From positions 186,001 through 250,000 of the forward strand of contig NZ_JAUSRE010000003.1 in assembly GCF_030811655.1 (NCBI RefSeq): a DNA stretch of 64,000 nucleotides. The letters are read 5' to 3'. A program made the translations under genes and the position numbers. Positions 23,043 through 32,526 of this stretch are shown here, piece after piece. The notes under the pieces were generated by a model. The model did no database searches, was not told the origin of the DNA, and was given only the letters and a program-made list of their open reading frames with translations. The first letter of the stretch is position 1. Every line of letters begins with the position of its first letter. The DNA is from Pseudarthrobacter enclensis. GTDB taxonomy: Bacteria > Actinomycetota > Actinomycetes > Actinomycetales > Micrococcaceae.

Positions 23043-23822
23043 TCAGCGGACGATATTGCGGCGCAGCTTGGCCACCGGGCCCTTGTGCGCGGCGATGGCG
23101 GCAGCGGCGCCGTTGGATGCGGAATCCGCGGGCTTGAACGCACGGTGGACGGCCACGATGCCGCCGGTAAGGTTGCGGTACGTGACGTTCTCCCAGCCGC
23201 TCTCCTGCAGCCATGCGGCCAGGTGGTCCTGGTCCGGCCAGGCCCGGATGGACTCGGCGAGGTAGACATAGGCGTCCGGGTTGGAGGCCACTTTGGTGGC
23301 GATCGCGGGCAGCGCGCGCATCAGGTATTCGGTGTACATGGTGCGCCACAGCGGAACCACGGGCTGCGAGAACTCGGCGATGACCACACGGCCGCCGGGC
23401 TTGGTGACGCGCAGCATCTCCTTCAGCGCCTTCTTGGGCTCGTTCACGTTACGCAGGCCAAACGAGATGGTGCTGGCGTCAAAGGTGTTGTCCGCGAAGG
23501 GGAGGTTGGTGGCATCCCCCGCGACGAAGTTGATGTCGGGGCGGCGGCGCTTGCCCACCTTGAGCATGCCCAGGGAGAAATCGCAGGCCACCACGTCTAT
23601 GCCGGCATCGGCATACGGCTCGCTGGAGGTGCCGGTTCCGGCCGCCAGATCCAGGACCCGCTGGCCCTTGGAAACTTCCATGGCGTCCACCACGATCTTC
23701 CGCCAGCGGCGGGTCTGCCCCAGGGACAGGACATCGTTGACGACGTCGTATTTCGGTGCGACGTCGTCAAACATCGTGGCTACTTCGTCCGGACGCTTAT
23801 CCAAGGATGCTCGGTTCACCAT
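23043..23822 (-). CDS. menG: Demethylmenaquinone methyltransferase
   Basis: SAM-dependent C-methylation of demethylmenaquinone, last step of menaquinone synthesis. 259 residues with UbiE/MenG signatures: [20 protein letters not shown] near residues 23-42, [17 protein letters not shown] (SAM site), and [20 protein letters not shown]. The C-terminal extension of about 25 residues is Ala/Lys rich. First gene of its unit, divergent from menF. Start at 23822; a GTG one codon later is also possible. Confidence 0.92.
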   Translation of the reverse strand: MVNRASLDKRPDEVATMFDDVAPKYDVVNDVLSLGQTRRWRKIVVDAMEVSKGQRVLDLAAGTGTSSEPYADAGIDVVACDFSLGMLKVGKRRRPDINFVAGDATNLPFADNTFDASTISFGLRNVNEPKKALKEMLRVTKPGGRVVIAEFSQPVVPLWRTMYTEYLMRALPAIATKVASNPDAYVYLAESIRAWPDQDHLAAWLQESGWENVTYRNLTGGIVAVHRAFKPADSASNGAAAAIAAHKGPVAKLRRNIVR

Positions 23823-23943
23823 GACATTGTCTCAAATGTTCGGCAGCCTGCTGACCAGCCCTGCTTCACGGCGGAGGCACTGTGCGGGCGTGCCGGAGGC
23901 ACAGGGAAGGCCGCGGTGTACGCGGGAGTAGTGTTGTCTCATC

Positions 23944-25344
23944 ATGACGAGCACGTTCCGCACCCTGACGGTCCCCCTGGATGGCAAAGCATTCCCCGGG
24001 GGACTGCCTTCGTTTCTGGTCCGGGACGATGTCCTCTGCTGGACGCGCCGCGAAGCCGGACTGGCGGGTTTCGGCGAGATCGCACGCTTCACCTCCACGG
24101 GGCCCGACCGGTTCCTGGAGGCCGACATCTGGTGGCGGCACCTGGTCCTCGAAGCCGAGGTGGCGGACTCCGTGGAGCTGCCCGGCACCGGACCGGTCGC
24201 TTTCGGCTCCTTTGCCTTCTCAAAGACCTCCGCCCACGAGTCGCGGCTGATCGTGCCGGAGATCGTGGTGGGGGTGCGGGACAACCAGGCGTGGCTTACC
24301 CAGCTGACGTTCGACGGCGGCCCGCTCACCGGAGAGACCGCCCACGCCGTATTGGACCGCTGGCTGGGCGGCGGTTCCGCGGCTGCCCGGGCCGCGGAAG
24401 GCACGACGGCGGCAGCGGACTCCGCCGGGGACGCTTCCCTGGGTGACGTGGCCGGCCAGGCAGGCGGCGCCGTCGTCCGCCCCCTTCCGCTGGCTGCCGG
24501 CGCAACGCTGCATACAGGCTCGCTGAGCGAGGAAGCCTGGATGGAGGCCGTTGCCGCGGGTGTTGCCGAGATCCGCACGGGCGCCCTGGAGAAACTGGTG
24601 CTGGCCCGGGACGTGGTGGCAACTATTCCTTCCGGCGTACATGCAGCAGACGTGCTGCGCGAGCTCGCCGCCAGGTACCGGGAATGCTGGACCTATGGCG
24701 TGGACGGACTGGTGGGGGCAACCCCAGAGATGCTGATCCAGGTGGAGGGGCGCACCGCCCAGGCCCGCGTTTTGGCCGGCACCCTGGACCGCCGGGACGC
24801 GCATGGCGAGGACGGGCCGCCGATGGACTACGCAACGCGCGTGCTGGCCGGCTCGGAAAAGCAGCGGCACGAACATGAGATCGCCATCCAGTCGCTGACA
24901 AAGCAGCTGGCGCCGTTCTCGGAGGCGATGAATGCCCACGATGAGCCCTTCATCCTGGAGCTGCCCAACGTGTGGCACCTGGCGTCCGACGTCAAGGCCG
25001 AACTCACCGAGGTGGAAGGCCACGTCCCCACCTGCCTGGCCCTGATCAACGCCCTGCATCCCACCGCCGCAGTCTGCGGTACCCCCACGCTGGTGGCCGG
25101 CGAACTGATTCGCAAGCTGGAGCATCTGGACCGCGGCCCCTACGCCGGACCCGTGGGCTGGCTGGACGCTGCAGGAAACGGTGAGTGGGGCATTGCGCTG
25201 CGCGGTGCCGTGATCGAAGCTGCAGACACCGTACGGCTGTATGCCGGCTGCGGCATCGTGGATGGCTCCCAGCCGGAGGCTGAACTGGCGGAGACATGGG
25301 CCAAGTTCCGGCCGATGCTCGAGTCCCTGGGCATCAGCAGCTGA
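23944..25344 (+). CDS. menF: Isochorismate synthase
   Basis: Converts chorismate to isochorismate, first committed step of menaquinone synthesis. 466 residues with the chorismate-binding core: LEKLVLARDVVATI, VGATPEMLIQVEGRTAQARV, LAGSEKQRHEHEIAIQSL, HPTAAVCGTPTLVAGELI, GPYAGPVGWLDAAGNGEWGI and LYAGCGIVDGSQPEAELAET. The Lys and Glu residues characteristic of isochorismate rather than anthranilate synthase family members appear in place, and the location beside menG supports menaquinone over siderophore use. No clear ribosome site before the ATG. Confidence 0.9.
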   Translation: MTSTFRTLTVPLDGKAFPGGLPSFLVRDDVLCWTRREAGLAGFGEIARFTSTGPDRFLEADIWWRHLVLEAEVADSVELPGTGPVAFGSFAFSKTSAHESRLIVPEIVVGVRDNQAWLTQLTFDGGPLTGETAHAVLDRWLGGGSAAARAAEGTTAAADSAGDASLGDVAGQAGGAVVRPLPLAAGATLHTGSLSEEAWMEAVAAGVAEIRTGALEKLVLARDVVATIPSGVHAADVLRELAARYRECWTYGVDGLVGATPEMLIQVEGRTAQARVLAGTLDRRDAHGEDGPPMDYATRVLAGSEKQRHEHEIAIQSLTKQLAPFSEAMNAHDEPFILELPNVWHLASDVKAELTEVEGHVPTCLALINALHPTAAVCGTPTLVAGELIRKLEHLDRGPYAGPVGWLDAAGNGEWGIALRGAVIEAADTVRLYAGCGIVDGSQPEAELAETWAKFRPMLESLGISS

Positions 25345-25533
25345 CGTTCCTTTCCCGCCCGAATGGGTAAGAAGTCCGGGATGCCAGACAAGTCCGTCGC
25401 GGAAGGGGTTGATTTTCACCCCATTACAGTTATCCAATAGTGAAACTTAGTTGCGTGTGACGTACCTCTCTTGTTGAGCGTTACACTATAAGCCGCGTTA
25501 GTACCTCATAGCCCCTGCAACAAAAGGTAAGAA

Positions 25534-26487
25534 ATGCAGACTCCCCGTACCCTCCTGGGCACCACCAAGCTGACCGCCGCCACTATGATCGCCATCAGCG
25601 CCCTGGCCCTCTCAGCGTGCACCAACGCCTCGGAAACGGGTCCCTCCAGCGCGGCCTCCTCATCGGCCAGCGCCAGCACCAGTTTTGATCCCACCACGGT
25701 CAAGAAGGACGACGCCCTGGCCGCCATGGTCCCGGACGCCATCAAGTCCAAGGGCACCATCACCGTTGGCTCCGACACCAGCTACGCCCCCGCCGAATTC
25801 CTCGGTCCGGACGGCCAGACTCCTGTCGGCTACGACGTTGACATCGCCAAGGCCATCGGCGCCACCCTGGGCCTGAAGGTACAGGTCCAGACCGCGGAGT
25901 TCACCGGCATCCTCCCGGCACTGGGCCCCAAATACGATCTGGGCATCTCCTCCTTCACCATCAACCCGGAGCGCCTGGGCGCAGTGAACATGGTCAGCTA
26001 CTTCAACGCGGGCACCGCTTGGGCCGTGAAGAAGGGCAACCCCAACAAGTTCTCCCTGGACGACGTGTGCGGCAAGTCCATCGGCGTGCAGACCGGCACC
26101 GTCCAGGAAGACCCGGACCTGGCCGACCGGAACAAGAAGTGCGTTGCTGACGGCAAGAAGCCGATCGACATCGTCACACTGAAGAACCAGACGGATGTCA
26201 CCACCCGCCTGGTGAACGGCAGCATCGACGCCATGGCCGCCGACTCCCCCATCATCGGCTACGCACTGACCCAGACCAACGGCCAGCTTGAGAAGCTGGG
26301 CGACGTCTACGACTCCGCTCCGCAGGGCATTGCCGTGGCCAAGGCTGACACCGCCTGGGCAGACGTCATCCAGAAGACCGTCACCAAGCTGATGCAGGAC
26401 GGCTCCTACAAGAAGATCCTGGACGGCTGGGGCAACTCCGAGGGCGCCATCAGCAAGTCCGAGGTCAACCCGGCGGTTAAGTCTTGA
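25534..26487 (+). CDS. Polar amino acid ABC transporter substrate-binding lipoprotein
   Basis: Extracellular lipoprotein of 317 residues. Signal peptide ends with lipobox LSAC (Cys 29). The mature part is a type II SBP_bac_3 domain: GTITVGSDTSYAPAEFLGPD, GYDVDIAKAIGATLGLKVQV and AEFTGILPALGPKYDLGISS. These features match glutamate, glutamine, cystine or basic amino-acid binders; the exact ligand is open. AAAAGGTAAG precedes the ATG. First gene of a three-gene operon with permease and ATPase, with start-stop overlaps at both junctions. An AT-richer 190-base leader precedes it. Confidence 0.88.
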   Translation: MQTPRTLLGTTKLTAATMIAISALALSACTNASETGPSSAASSSASASTSFDPTTVKKDDALAAMVPDAIKSKGTITVGSDTSYAPAEFLGPDGQTPVGYDVDIAKAIGATLGLKVQVQTAEFTGILPALGPKYDLGISSFTINPERLGAVNMVSYFNAGTAWAVKKGNPNKFSLDDVCGKSIGVQTGTVQEDPDLADRNKKCVADGKKPIDIVTLKNQTDVTTRLVNGSIDAMAADSPIIGYALTQTNGQLEKLGDVYDSAPQGIAVAKADTAWADVIQKTVTKLMQDGSYKKILDGWGNSEGAISKSEVNPAVKS

Positions 26488-27479
26488 GTTTTCGCGTTAC
26501 CGACGACAAGTCAGGCGTGCACATGGAACACCAACATCGGGATGCACCGATACTGAACAACCCAGTACCGGTGCGCCACCCCGGCCGGTGGGTCAGCGCC
26601 ATCATCATCCTTCTGCTGGTTGCAGGATTCCTGCAAAGCCTGTTCACCAACCCCAACTTCCGCTGGGATGTTGTGGGCACCTACATCCTGGACGTAAAAG
26701 TCGTCCAGGGTGTGGGGTGGACCCTCCTACTGACGGTCGCGTCCATGGTGCTGGCCATCGTCCTCGCCATCCTGCTGGCCGTCATGCGGCAGTCCGACAA
26801 CCCGGTGTTCCGCTGGACCAGCTGGGTGTGGGTGTGGTTCTTCCGCGGCACGCCTGTCTACACGCAGCTCGTGTTCTGGGGCCTGGTGACGGTTCTCTAC
26901 CCTGCCATTACCCTGGGCATCCCGTTTGGACCGGAACTCTTCAGCTACGCACTGTCGGATCCCAGCAAGGGGCTGATCCCCGCGATCCTCGGCCTGGGCC
27001 TCAACGAATCCGCCTACCTCGCGGAGATTTTCCGGGCCGGCCTCAAGTCCGTGGACAAGGGCCAGCAGGAAGCCGCCGAGGCGCTGGGCATGTCCAAGGG
27101 CAAGATCATGTGGCGGATCATCCTGCCGCAGGCCATGCGGATCATCGTTCCGCCCACCGGCAACGAAACCATTGGCATGCTGAAGACCACCTCGCTGGTC
27201 CTCGCGGTTCCGTTCACGTTGGACCTGACGTTCGCCACCAACGCCCTTGCGAACCGCATCTACCTCCCCATTCCGCTGCTGATCGTTGCGGCATTCTGGT
27301 ACCTCCTGGTTACCAGCGTCCTGATGGTCGGCCAGCATTACCTTGAGGCCTACTACGGCAAGGGCGTGGACAACGCCGCCCCCGCAGCGGTGAACCCGGC
27401 TGCGGCGAAGGCCGCAGGTGCCGGCGCCGACGCGCACCGCTCAATGAAGACGGACTTCCCCGAGGAGAGTGCACGATGA
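26484..27479 (+). CDS. Amino acid ABC transporter permease (HisM/GlnP family)
   Basis: Membrane subunit with about five to six helices and the characteristic EAA loop [20 protein letters not shown] that docks the ATPase. The N-terminal [20 protein letters not shown] marks the HEQRo/His-Glu-Gln-Arg-opine family. Start chosen as TTG at 26484 because it overlaps the upstream stop (TTGA), suggesting coupling; an ATG at 26523 ([13 protein letters not shown]) is an alternative. A C-terminal Ala/Gly-rich tail of about 40 residues is not part of the conserved domain. Confidence 0.88.
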   Translation: MSFRVTDDKSGVHMEHQHRDAPILNNPVPVRHPGRWVSAIIILLLVAGFLQSLFTNPNFRWDVVGTYILDVKVVQGVGWTLLLTVASMVLAIVLAILLAVMRQSDNPVFRWTSWVWVWFFRGTPVYTQLVFWGLVTVLYPAITLGIPFGPELFSYALSDPSKGLIPAILGLGLNESAYLAEIFRAGLKSVDKGQQEAAEALGMSKGKIMWRIILPQAMRIIVPPTGNETIGMLKTTSLVLAVPFTLDLTFATNALANRIYLPIPLLIVAAFWYLLVTSVLMVGQHYLEAYYGKGVDNAAPAAVNPAAAKAAGAGADAHRSMKTDFPEESAR

Positions 27480-28252
27480 CGATCACAGCAGTAAAGCCGC
27501 TGGTGAAGATCGAAGGCCTCCACAAGTACTACGGGCACCACCATGTGCTCCGGGGCATCGACATGACCGTCAACCAGGGCGAGGTGTCGGTGGTGATCGG
27601 ACCTTCGGGTTCCGGCAAGTCCACCATGTTGCGCTGCGTGAACCTCCTGGAAACCATCAGCGCCGGCCGGATCTCGGTAGGCGGCCAGCTGATCGGCTAC
27701 CGCGAGGTCAACGGCAAGCTCCACGACCTGAAGACCAAGGAGATCGCCGCCCAGCGCCGCGAGATCGGCATGGTCTTCCAGCGCTTCAACCTGTTCCCGC
27801 ACAAGACCGCGCTGCAGAACGTCATGGAAGCACCCGTGCACGTGAAGGGCCAGTCCAAGTCCGTGGCGCAGAAGCGTGCCCTCGAGCTGCTGGACCGGGT
27901 GGGGCTCGGTGACCGCGCCGGACACTACCCCTCACAGCTCTCGGGCGGCCAGCAGCAGCGGGTTGCCATCGCCCGGGCGTTGGCCATGGAGCCGGAGCTC
28001 ATGCTCTTCGACGAGCCCACCTCGGCGCTCGATCCGGAGCTGGTGGGCGATGTCCTGAACGTGATGAAGGACCTGGCAAAGTCGGGCATGACCATGATCG
28101 TGGTGACCCACGAGATCGGCTTCGCCCGTGAAGTCGGCGATACCCTGACCTTCATGGACGGCGGTGTGGTGGTGGAGTCGGGCGATCCGCGCGAGATCAT
28201 CGCCAACCCGCAGCACGCACGCACCAAGGAGTTCCTGAGCCGCGTGCTCTGA
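27476..28252 (+). CDS. Amino acid ABC transporter ATP-binding protein (GlnQ-like)
   Basis: ATPase of 258 residues energising the amino-acid importer. Walker [12 protein letters not shown]-loop [17 protein letters not shown], signature [15 protein letters not shown], Walker [18 protein letters not shown], and H-loop [14 protein letters not shown] are all intact. A short insertion near residues 80-100 ([17 protein letters not shown]) is often seen in this subfamily. The start overlaps the permease stop (ATGA). A long hairpin follows the stop. Confidence 0.93.
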   Translation: MTITAVKPLVKIEGLHKYYGHHHVLRGIDMTVNQGEVSVVIGPSGSGKSTMLRCVNLLETISAGRISVGGQLIGYREVNGKLHDLKTKEIAAQRREIGMVFQRFNLFPHKTALQNVMEAPVHVKGQSKSVAQKRALELLDRVGLGDRAGHYPSQLSGGQQQRVAIARALAMEPELMLFDEPTSALDPELVGDVLNVMKDLAKSGMTMIVVTHEIGFAREVGDTLTFMDGGVVVESGDPREIIANPQHARTKEFLSRVL

Positions 28253-28268
28253 CGCGGTTCCGCAGTTT

Positions 28269-28347
28269 CGACGCGCAAATGCCCTGTCGCGGCCGGTATT
28301 CCGGCAGCGACAGGGCATTTCCGCGTCATGGGGAATTTTGCGCGTCG
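28269..28347. repeat. Nested 79-bp inverted repeat and terminator
   Basis: An inner stem AAATGCCCTGTCGC (28277-28290) pairs with 28307-28320, and outer arms CGACGCGCAAA (28269-28279) pair with TTTGCGCGTCG (28337-28347); the two stems overlap and could compete. It separates the convergent ATPase and menD genes, so it acts at least as a bidirectional terminator. Confidence 0.75.
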
Positions 28348-28350
28348 TTG

Positions 28351-30129
28351 CTACTGCCCGGAAAGCACGGCCTCCACGGCGGCGGACACGGCATCCTTTA
28401 TCCTTGCGTGCAACTGCCGCAGCGACCGGCGGTCCGTGCGGACCTCCACGATGCTGCGCCCCTGGATGGGGCGGGCCAGCGCCTCGGCGAGTCCCGCCGT
28501 CGTACTTACCAGGGAATGTCCGACGCCGTACGCTGCGGCGAGTGCCGCGATGTCCACGGAGTGCGGGGTGCCAAAGAGTCGCTCGACGGCGTCCCCGTAG
28601 TGTCCGCCTTCCTCCACTCCCCCGTGTTCGAGCAGCCCGAAGATGGCGCCCCCGGCATCGTTGAGGACCACGATGCGCAGGTCCGGCTGCTCCTCCCCCG
28701 TGCCGAGGAGGAGGCCGCCGGCGTCGTGCAGGAAGGTGACATCGCCCATCAGGACGGTGGTCTCCTGCCGTCCGCCCAGCGCGATGCCGGTGGCGGTGGA
28801 AATGGTGCCGTCGATCCCGGCCAGGCCCCGGTTGGCATAGACGGTGGCGGCGGGATCGGGGGCAGGCAGGCCCGCGAGGTCTACATCGCGGATGCCGTTG
28901 GAGGAACCCAGCAGCAGCTGGCCGCGGGCATTTCTCCAGACCAGGGAAGCAACCGAAAGCCCGGTGGCGGCGGCCTCGGCGGATACCACTTGGTCCAGCG
29001 CATGCTGCGCGGCAGATCCGGCCAGGAGCCACGTGTCCAGCCACTCGGAGGTGCCGCGGCCGGCAAAATCCGCGAGGTCGGCGAGGTTTTCCAGCGGCAG
29101 TTCGGTGCGGCGGCCGGCCTCGTACCAGGCGACGGGAACCGGCTGGTACAGCGCTGCCTCAACATCGGCGCGGGCCAGGAGGTGGGCCACGGGCCGGGAC
29201 AGTGTGGGCCGCCCGAACAGCACCACGCGTTCGATCGGCTGCGGCGAGTCCGGCCCAAAATGCTCCAGGAGCAGCCGGTACGGGCCTACCGCGTTTGGGC
29301 CGAAGCGGGAATTGGAGGACGGTTCGGCCAGCAGAGGGAGGTTATGGGCGCGGGCGAACGCTTCGGCGACTGGGCCGGCATCATGCCCTGCCAGCACCAC
29401 GGTCCGCCGTTCCGGCAGGGTCTCCGGTGCCGGCGGGAGGTTCATGACCAGCGGTTCGGTGCCCACCCGGTAATGCTGCCGCTCCACGGCCTCCGGCAGG
29501 CCCTCTTCCGCCGAAGGAACCAGCGGGTCACGGAACGCGAGGTTCAGCTGGACCGGGCCCGGAGGCAGGTCGGGGAACGCGCCCGTGGCCGCGGAAAGTC
29601 CGGTTTGGATGGCGCGCTCGGGACTGCTCCCGGCGGGAACATCCGCGGCGAACCTCACCTGCTCGCCGAACAGGTCCGGCTGCACCGTGGTTTGGTTGGC
29701 GCCCGTCCCCCGCAGTTCCTCAGGCCGGTCCGCAGACAGGACGATCAGCGGGACGGCGGCGTGGTTCGCCTCCATCACTGCAGGCATCAGGTTCCCGACG
29801 GCGGTCCCTGACGTGGTGAGGACGGCCACCGGGGAGCCGGTAGACAGGGCAAGGCCCAGCGCCGTGAAGCCTGCGGACCGCTCATCGATCCGGACCAGCA
29901 GGTCCACCCGGCCGGCGGCGGACGCCTCGGTTAGTGCGTAGGCCATGGGGGCCGATCGCGAACCCGGCGATACCACCACGTGCCGCACGCCGCCGTCGAG
30001 CAGGACTTCGACGGCGATCCGCGCTGCAGCAAGCGCCCTCAACTCAGGCGCGGCGCCGGCAGGTTCGGTGGAGCTTCCGGGCACGGTGTCGGCGGAGGTG
30101 TCCGGTGCAGGTTCGTTCGGCAAAGTCAC
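28351..30129 (-). CDS. menD: 2-succinyl-5-enolpyruvyl-6-hydroxy-3-cyclohexene-1-carboxylate synthase
   Basis: Thiamine-diphosphate enzyme that joins isochorismate with 2-oxoglutarate. 592 residues with the three ThDP-fold domains: VVVSPGSRSAPMAYALTEAS and RIDERSAGFTALGLALSTGS (catalytic Glu region), LTTSGTAVGNLMPAVMEA, and near the C terminus the cofactor Mg2+ segment VLMGDVTFLHDAGGLL. The frame is open to a GTG at 30177 within a palindrome; GTG at 30129 is preferred, although neither has a good ribosome site. Neighbouring genes supply the preceding and following steps (menF, menC). Confidence 0.92.
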   Translation of the reverse strand: MTLPNEPAPDTSADTVPGSSTEPAGAAPELRALAAARIAVEVLLDGGVRHVVVSPGSRSAPMAYALTEASAAGRVDLLVRIDERSAGFTALGLALSTGSPVAVLTTSGTAVGNLMPAVMEANHAAVPLIVLSADRPEELRGTGANQTTVQPDLFGEQVRFAADVPAGSSPERAIQTGLSAATGAFPDLPPGPVQLNLAFRDPLVPSAEEGLPEAVERQHYRVGTEPLVMNLPPAPETLPERRTVVLAGHDAGPVAEAFARAHNLPLLAEPSSNSRFGPNAVGPYRLLLEHFGPDSPQPIERVVLFGRPTLSRPVAHLLARADVEAALYQPVPVAWYEAGRRTELPLENLADLADFAGRGTSEWLDTWLLAGSAAQHALDQVVSAEAAATGLSVASLVWRNARGQLLLGSSNGIRDVDLAGLPAPDPAATVYANRGLAGIDGTISTATGIALGGRQETTVLMGDVTFLHDAGGLLLGTGEEQPDLRIVVLNDAGGAIFGLLEHGGVEEGGHYGDAVERLFGTPHSVDIAALAAAYGVGHSLVSTTAGLAEALARPIQGRSIVEVRTDRRSLRQLHARIKDAVSAAVEAVLSGQ

Positions 30130-30170
30130 CCAACCAGTCTGCCACCCTCCAACGCCCCGCCCCGGATGCC

Positions 30171-30219
30171 CTATCACTTATGGTCCCTAAACCGGGGTTT
30201 TGGGGACCATAAGTGATAG
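30171..30219. repeat. 49-bp perfect-arm palindrome between phoX and menD
   Basis: CTATCACTTATGGTCCC and its exact 17-base complement enclose a 15-base centre that itself contains AAACC/GGTTT, giving a stem of about 22 bp with a two-base loop. It lacks a T run. It could stop transcription from phoX, but the perfect symmetry suggests a dispersed repeat or RNA-processing hairpin. Confidence 0.75.
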
Positions 30220-30229
30220 AGCAACGAGA

Positions 30230-32296
30230 CTAGCCGCGGAACACCTGGATCACGGCGGGACGGGGCGCGCGCACCTTGCCGGGTGCCGGCGTCGTGCCTG
30301 CCGGGACGTAGTCCGGGAAGAAGGAGTGCGGTGCCTCGAAGGTGCCTTCCTCGCCCGGGTGCTGCACGGAGACGAACACGGTGCGCTCGTCGTCGTGGAT
30401 GACCGGGCCGCAGGTTTCGGCGTCGCGGGGGACGGAAAGGAACTGCTCCACCTTGCCGCGCTCGGCACCGTCAAGGGTGACCTTGAAGAGGCCGTCGTTG
30501 TAACCGATGCCGGAGGGGGCGCCGTCGGTGGAGATCCAGAGGTTGCCCACGGAGTCGAAGGCCACGTTGTCCGGGCAGGAGATGGGCGAGACCTTGTCCG
30601 CCGGGTAGCCGGAGAAGTAGGTGACATCGCCCTGCGCGGGATCGCCGCAGACCATCAGGAGGGTCCAGTTGAACTTGGTGGAGGCCTGATCGCCGGTTTC
30701 GGTGATCTCCACGATGTGCCCGTCGCGGTTCTGGGTGCGCGGGTTGACCTCCGTGGCACCTTCCTTGGTCCCGGTGCCGCGGTCCGAGTTGTTGGTGCAG
30801 ACCACGTAGACCTTGCCGGTGTGCAGGCTGGGCTGGACGTCCTCGCAGCGGTCCATCTTGGTGGGGCCCACCTTGTCGGCGGCCAGGCGGGTGTAGACCA
30901 GGACCTCCTCGACGGACATGCCCGGGACGGCCGACTTACCGCCTACCACCAGGGGCAGCCATTCGCCAGTGCCGTCGAACGCGCCGTCGGAGGGCAGCGC
31001 CCCGGTTCCGGTAATCTCGGCTGCCGGTGAATTGCCCGTGAACTTGGCGACGTACAAGTCCCCCTCGGACAGCAGGTTCATGTTGTGCCTGCGGTCGCCC
31101 TCGATGTACTTATCCGCCGAGACGAACTTGTAGAGGTAGTCGAACTTCTCGTCGTCGCCCATGTAGGCCACCACGTGGCCGGATTCGGCCACGATCACGT
31201 TGGCGCCCTCGTGCTTGAACCGGCCCATGGCGGAGCGCTTCTTGGGGGTTGAGGTGGGGTCGAACGGGTCGACTTCCACGATCCAGCCGAAGCGGTTGGC
31301 CTCGTTCCCGTAGCCCGGGTTGCGGGTGTCGAAGCGGGGGTCGTCCAGTTCCCACTGCCGGGCGGTGGGCTTGGCGGTGAGGCCGTAGCGCTTGTCGCCG
31401 GCCGAGGTGCCGCCGGCCACGAAGTAGCCGTTGAAGTTCTCCTCGCCGGAGAGGATGGTGCCCCAGGGTGTGGTGCCGCCGGAGCAATTGCCGAACGTGC
31501 CTTTGATGGCGCGGCCCGAGGGATCGGCGACAGTTTTGACGAGGGCCGAGCCGGCAACGGGGCCGGTCAGCTCGTAGGTGGTGTCGGAGAGGTAGCGGCG
31601 GTTCAGCGGCGCGCCCTTGACGTAGGTCCACGGCTTGGTGGTGTTCTTGCGTTCCAGTTCCACGACGGCAAGGCCGTGGGCGGCGCGGCCGATGGCCCGG
31701 GTTTCGGCGGCGTCGTAGCCGGCGGGAACCATGATGTTTTCGTTGGTGTACTCGTGGTTGGTGAACAGCACGGCGCGGCGGCCCTTGCTGCCGGGGATTT
31801 CCACAATGTCCGTGTAGTCGTTGTTGTACCCGAACTGGCGCGCCTGGGCTGCCGCTGTCTGGTTGTCCAGGTCGAACTCAGGGGAATCGCTGAACAGCGG
31901 GTCACCCCAGCGGATGATGGGCTGCCAGGTGAAGCCCTCCGGCACGGTGAACGCGTCAACGGCCTTGTCCACCGGCTTGATGGCGGTGAACTGCAGCTTG
32001 GAGTTGCCGAAGCCTTCCTTGGCGGCCTTGGACAGGCCGGCGGCGGAGGCGGGTTCGTTGGAAGTCACGGCGGAACCGAGGACGACGGCGAGAGCACCGG
32101 CGGCGCCCAGGCCCAGGGCGGCGCGGCGGGACAGGGTGGTGGAGGCGATGTCGCGGAAGTAGCTGTTGGAACTGGTGTTGCAGACCTCGCCGGCGCAGGC
32201 GTTGTCGCATTTGAGTGCGCATGTAACGGGGCTGCGCTTGCCCTTGGTATGGCCGAGCATGGGCAGCAGGGTGAATTTGCGGGCAGTTTCAGACAT
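30230..32296 (-). CDS. phoX: PhoX family alkaline phosphatase
   Basis: Secreted Ca2+/Fe3+-dependent phosphomonoesterase that releases phosphate from organic esters. 688 residues. The N-terminal 50 residues include Cys-rich CALKCDNACAGEVCNTSS, then a twin-arginine signal (LSRRAALGLGAAGALAVVLG) for Tat export. Typical DUF839 segments follow: VLFTNHEYTNENIM, GNCSGGTTPWGTILSGEENF, WIVEVDPFDPTSTPKKRSAMG and NLWISTDGAPSGIGYNDGLF. Start at 32296 has GAAAGGTT upstream. A candidate Pho box lies 74 bases before the start, as expected for a PhoP-regulated gene. Confidence 0.92.
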   Translation of the reverse strand: MSETARKFTLLPMLGHTKGKRSPVTCALKCDNACAGEVCNTSSNSYFRDIASTTLSRRAALGLGAAGALAVVLGSAVTSNEPASAAGLSKAAKEGFGNSKLQFTAIKPVDKAVDAFTVPEGFTWQPIIRWGDPLFSDSPEFDLDNQTAAAQARQFGYNNDYTDIVEIPGSKGRRAVLFTNHEYTNENIMVPAGYDAAETRAIGRAAHGLAVVELERKNTTKPWTYVKGAPLNRRYLSDTTYELTGPVAGSALVKTVADPSGRAIKGTFGNCSGGTTPWGTILSGEENFNGYFVAGGTSAGDKRYGLTAKPTARQWELDDPRFDTRNPGYGNEANRFGWIVEVDPFDPTSTPKKRSAMGRFKHEGANVIVAESGHVVAYMGDDEKFDYLYKFVSADKYIEGDRRHNMNLLSEGDLYVAKFTGNSPAAEITGTGALPSDGAFDGTGEWLPLVVGGKSAVPGMSVEEVLVYTRLAADKVGPTKMDRCEDVQPSLHTGKVYVVCTNNSDRGTGTKEGATEVNPRTQNRDGHIVEITETGDQASTKFNWTLLMVCGDPAQGDVTYFSGYPADKVSPISCPDNVAFDSVGNLWISTDGAPSGIGYNDGLFKVTLDGAERGKVEQFLSVPRDAETCGPVIHDDERTVFVSVQHPGEEGTFEAPHSFFPDYVPAGTTPAPGKVRAPRPAVIQVFRG

Positions 32297-32369
32297 GGGG
32301 AACCTTTCAAAGGAATGTCTTTTGGGTGCCCGTTCACCCTTCCAGCCCGTTCTGAAATAACGACGGCCT

Positions 32370-32391
32370 TCAGATGAATCTGAGGTTAACC
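32370..32391 (-). promoter_or_regulatory. Candidate Pho box upstream of phoX
   Basis: Two adjacent 11-base units on the minus strand, GGTTAACCTCA and GATTCATCTGA, share seven positions, matching the direct-repeat layout of actinobacterial PhoP sites. The second unit overlaps the palindrome TCAGAT-GA-ATCTGA (32370-32383), so a different dimeric regulator cannot be excluded. Confidence 0.45.
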
Positions 32392-32466
32392 CATGAAAAG
32401 GCTGAAAGAAACCTGTGAAAGGTCCTATTGGGGTGGCAACCGCCTCCCCGCGAAGGAATGAACGCG

Positions 32467-32526
32467 ATCGACTGCTGAGTACTTGTCGTTATGGCACCTC
32501 AGAACGACATTTACTCAGCAATCGAT
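32467..32526. repeat. 60-bp dispersed imperfect palindrome, copy 2
   Basis: Bounded by ATCGACTGCT and AGCAATCGAT; same length as copy 1 at 5390-5449 with 45 of 60 identical bases and conserved base pairing. It overlaps the 3' end of menC: the last four codons and the stop of that gene are encoded by the repeat. Confidence 0.85.

Noticed and set aside
23827..23941. Direct repeat TTGTCTCA near both menG and menF starts
   Set aside because: Eight bases in an intergenic region of about 120 bases is weak evidence; no dyad or spacing makes it regulatory.
21729..24446. A 905-codon open frame on the plus strand opposite menJ and menG
   Set aside because: It is a by-product of GC-rich third codon positions; the minus-strand genes carry clear family motifs while this frame has none.
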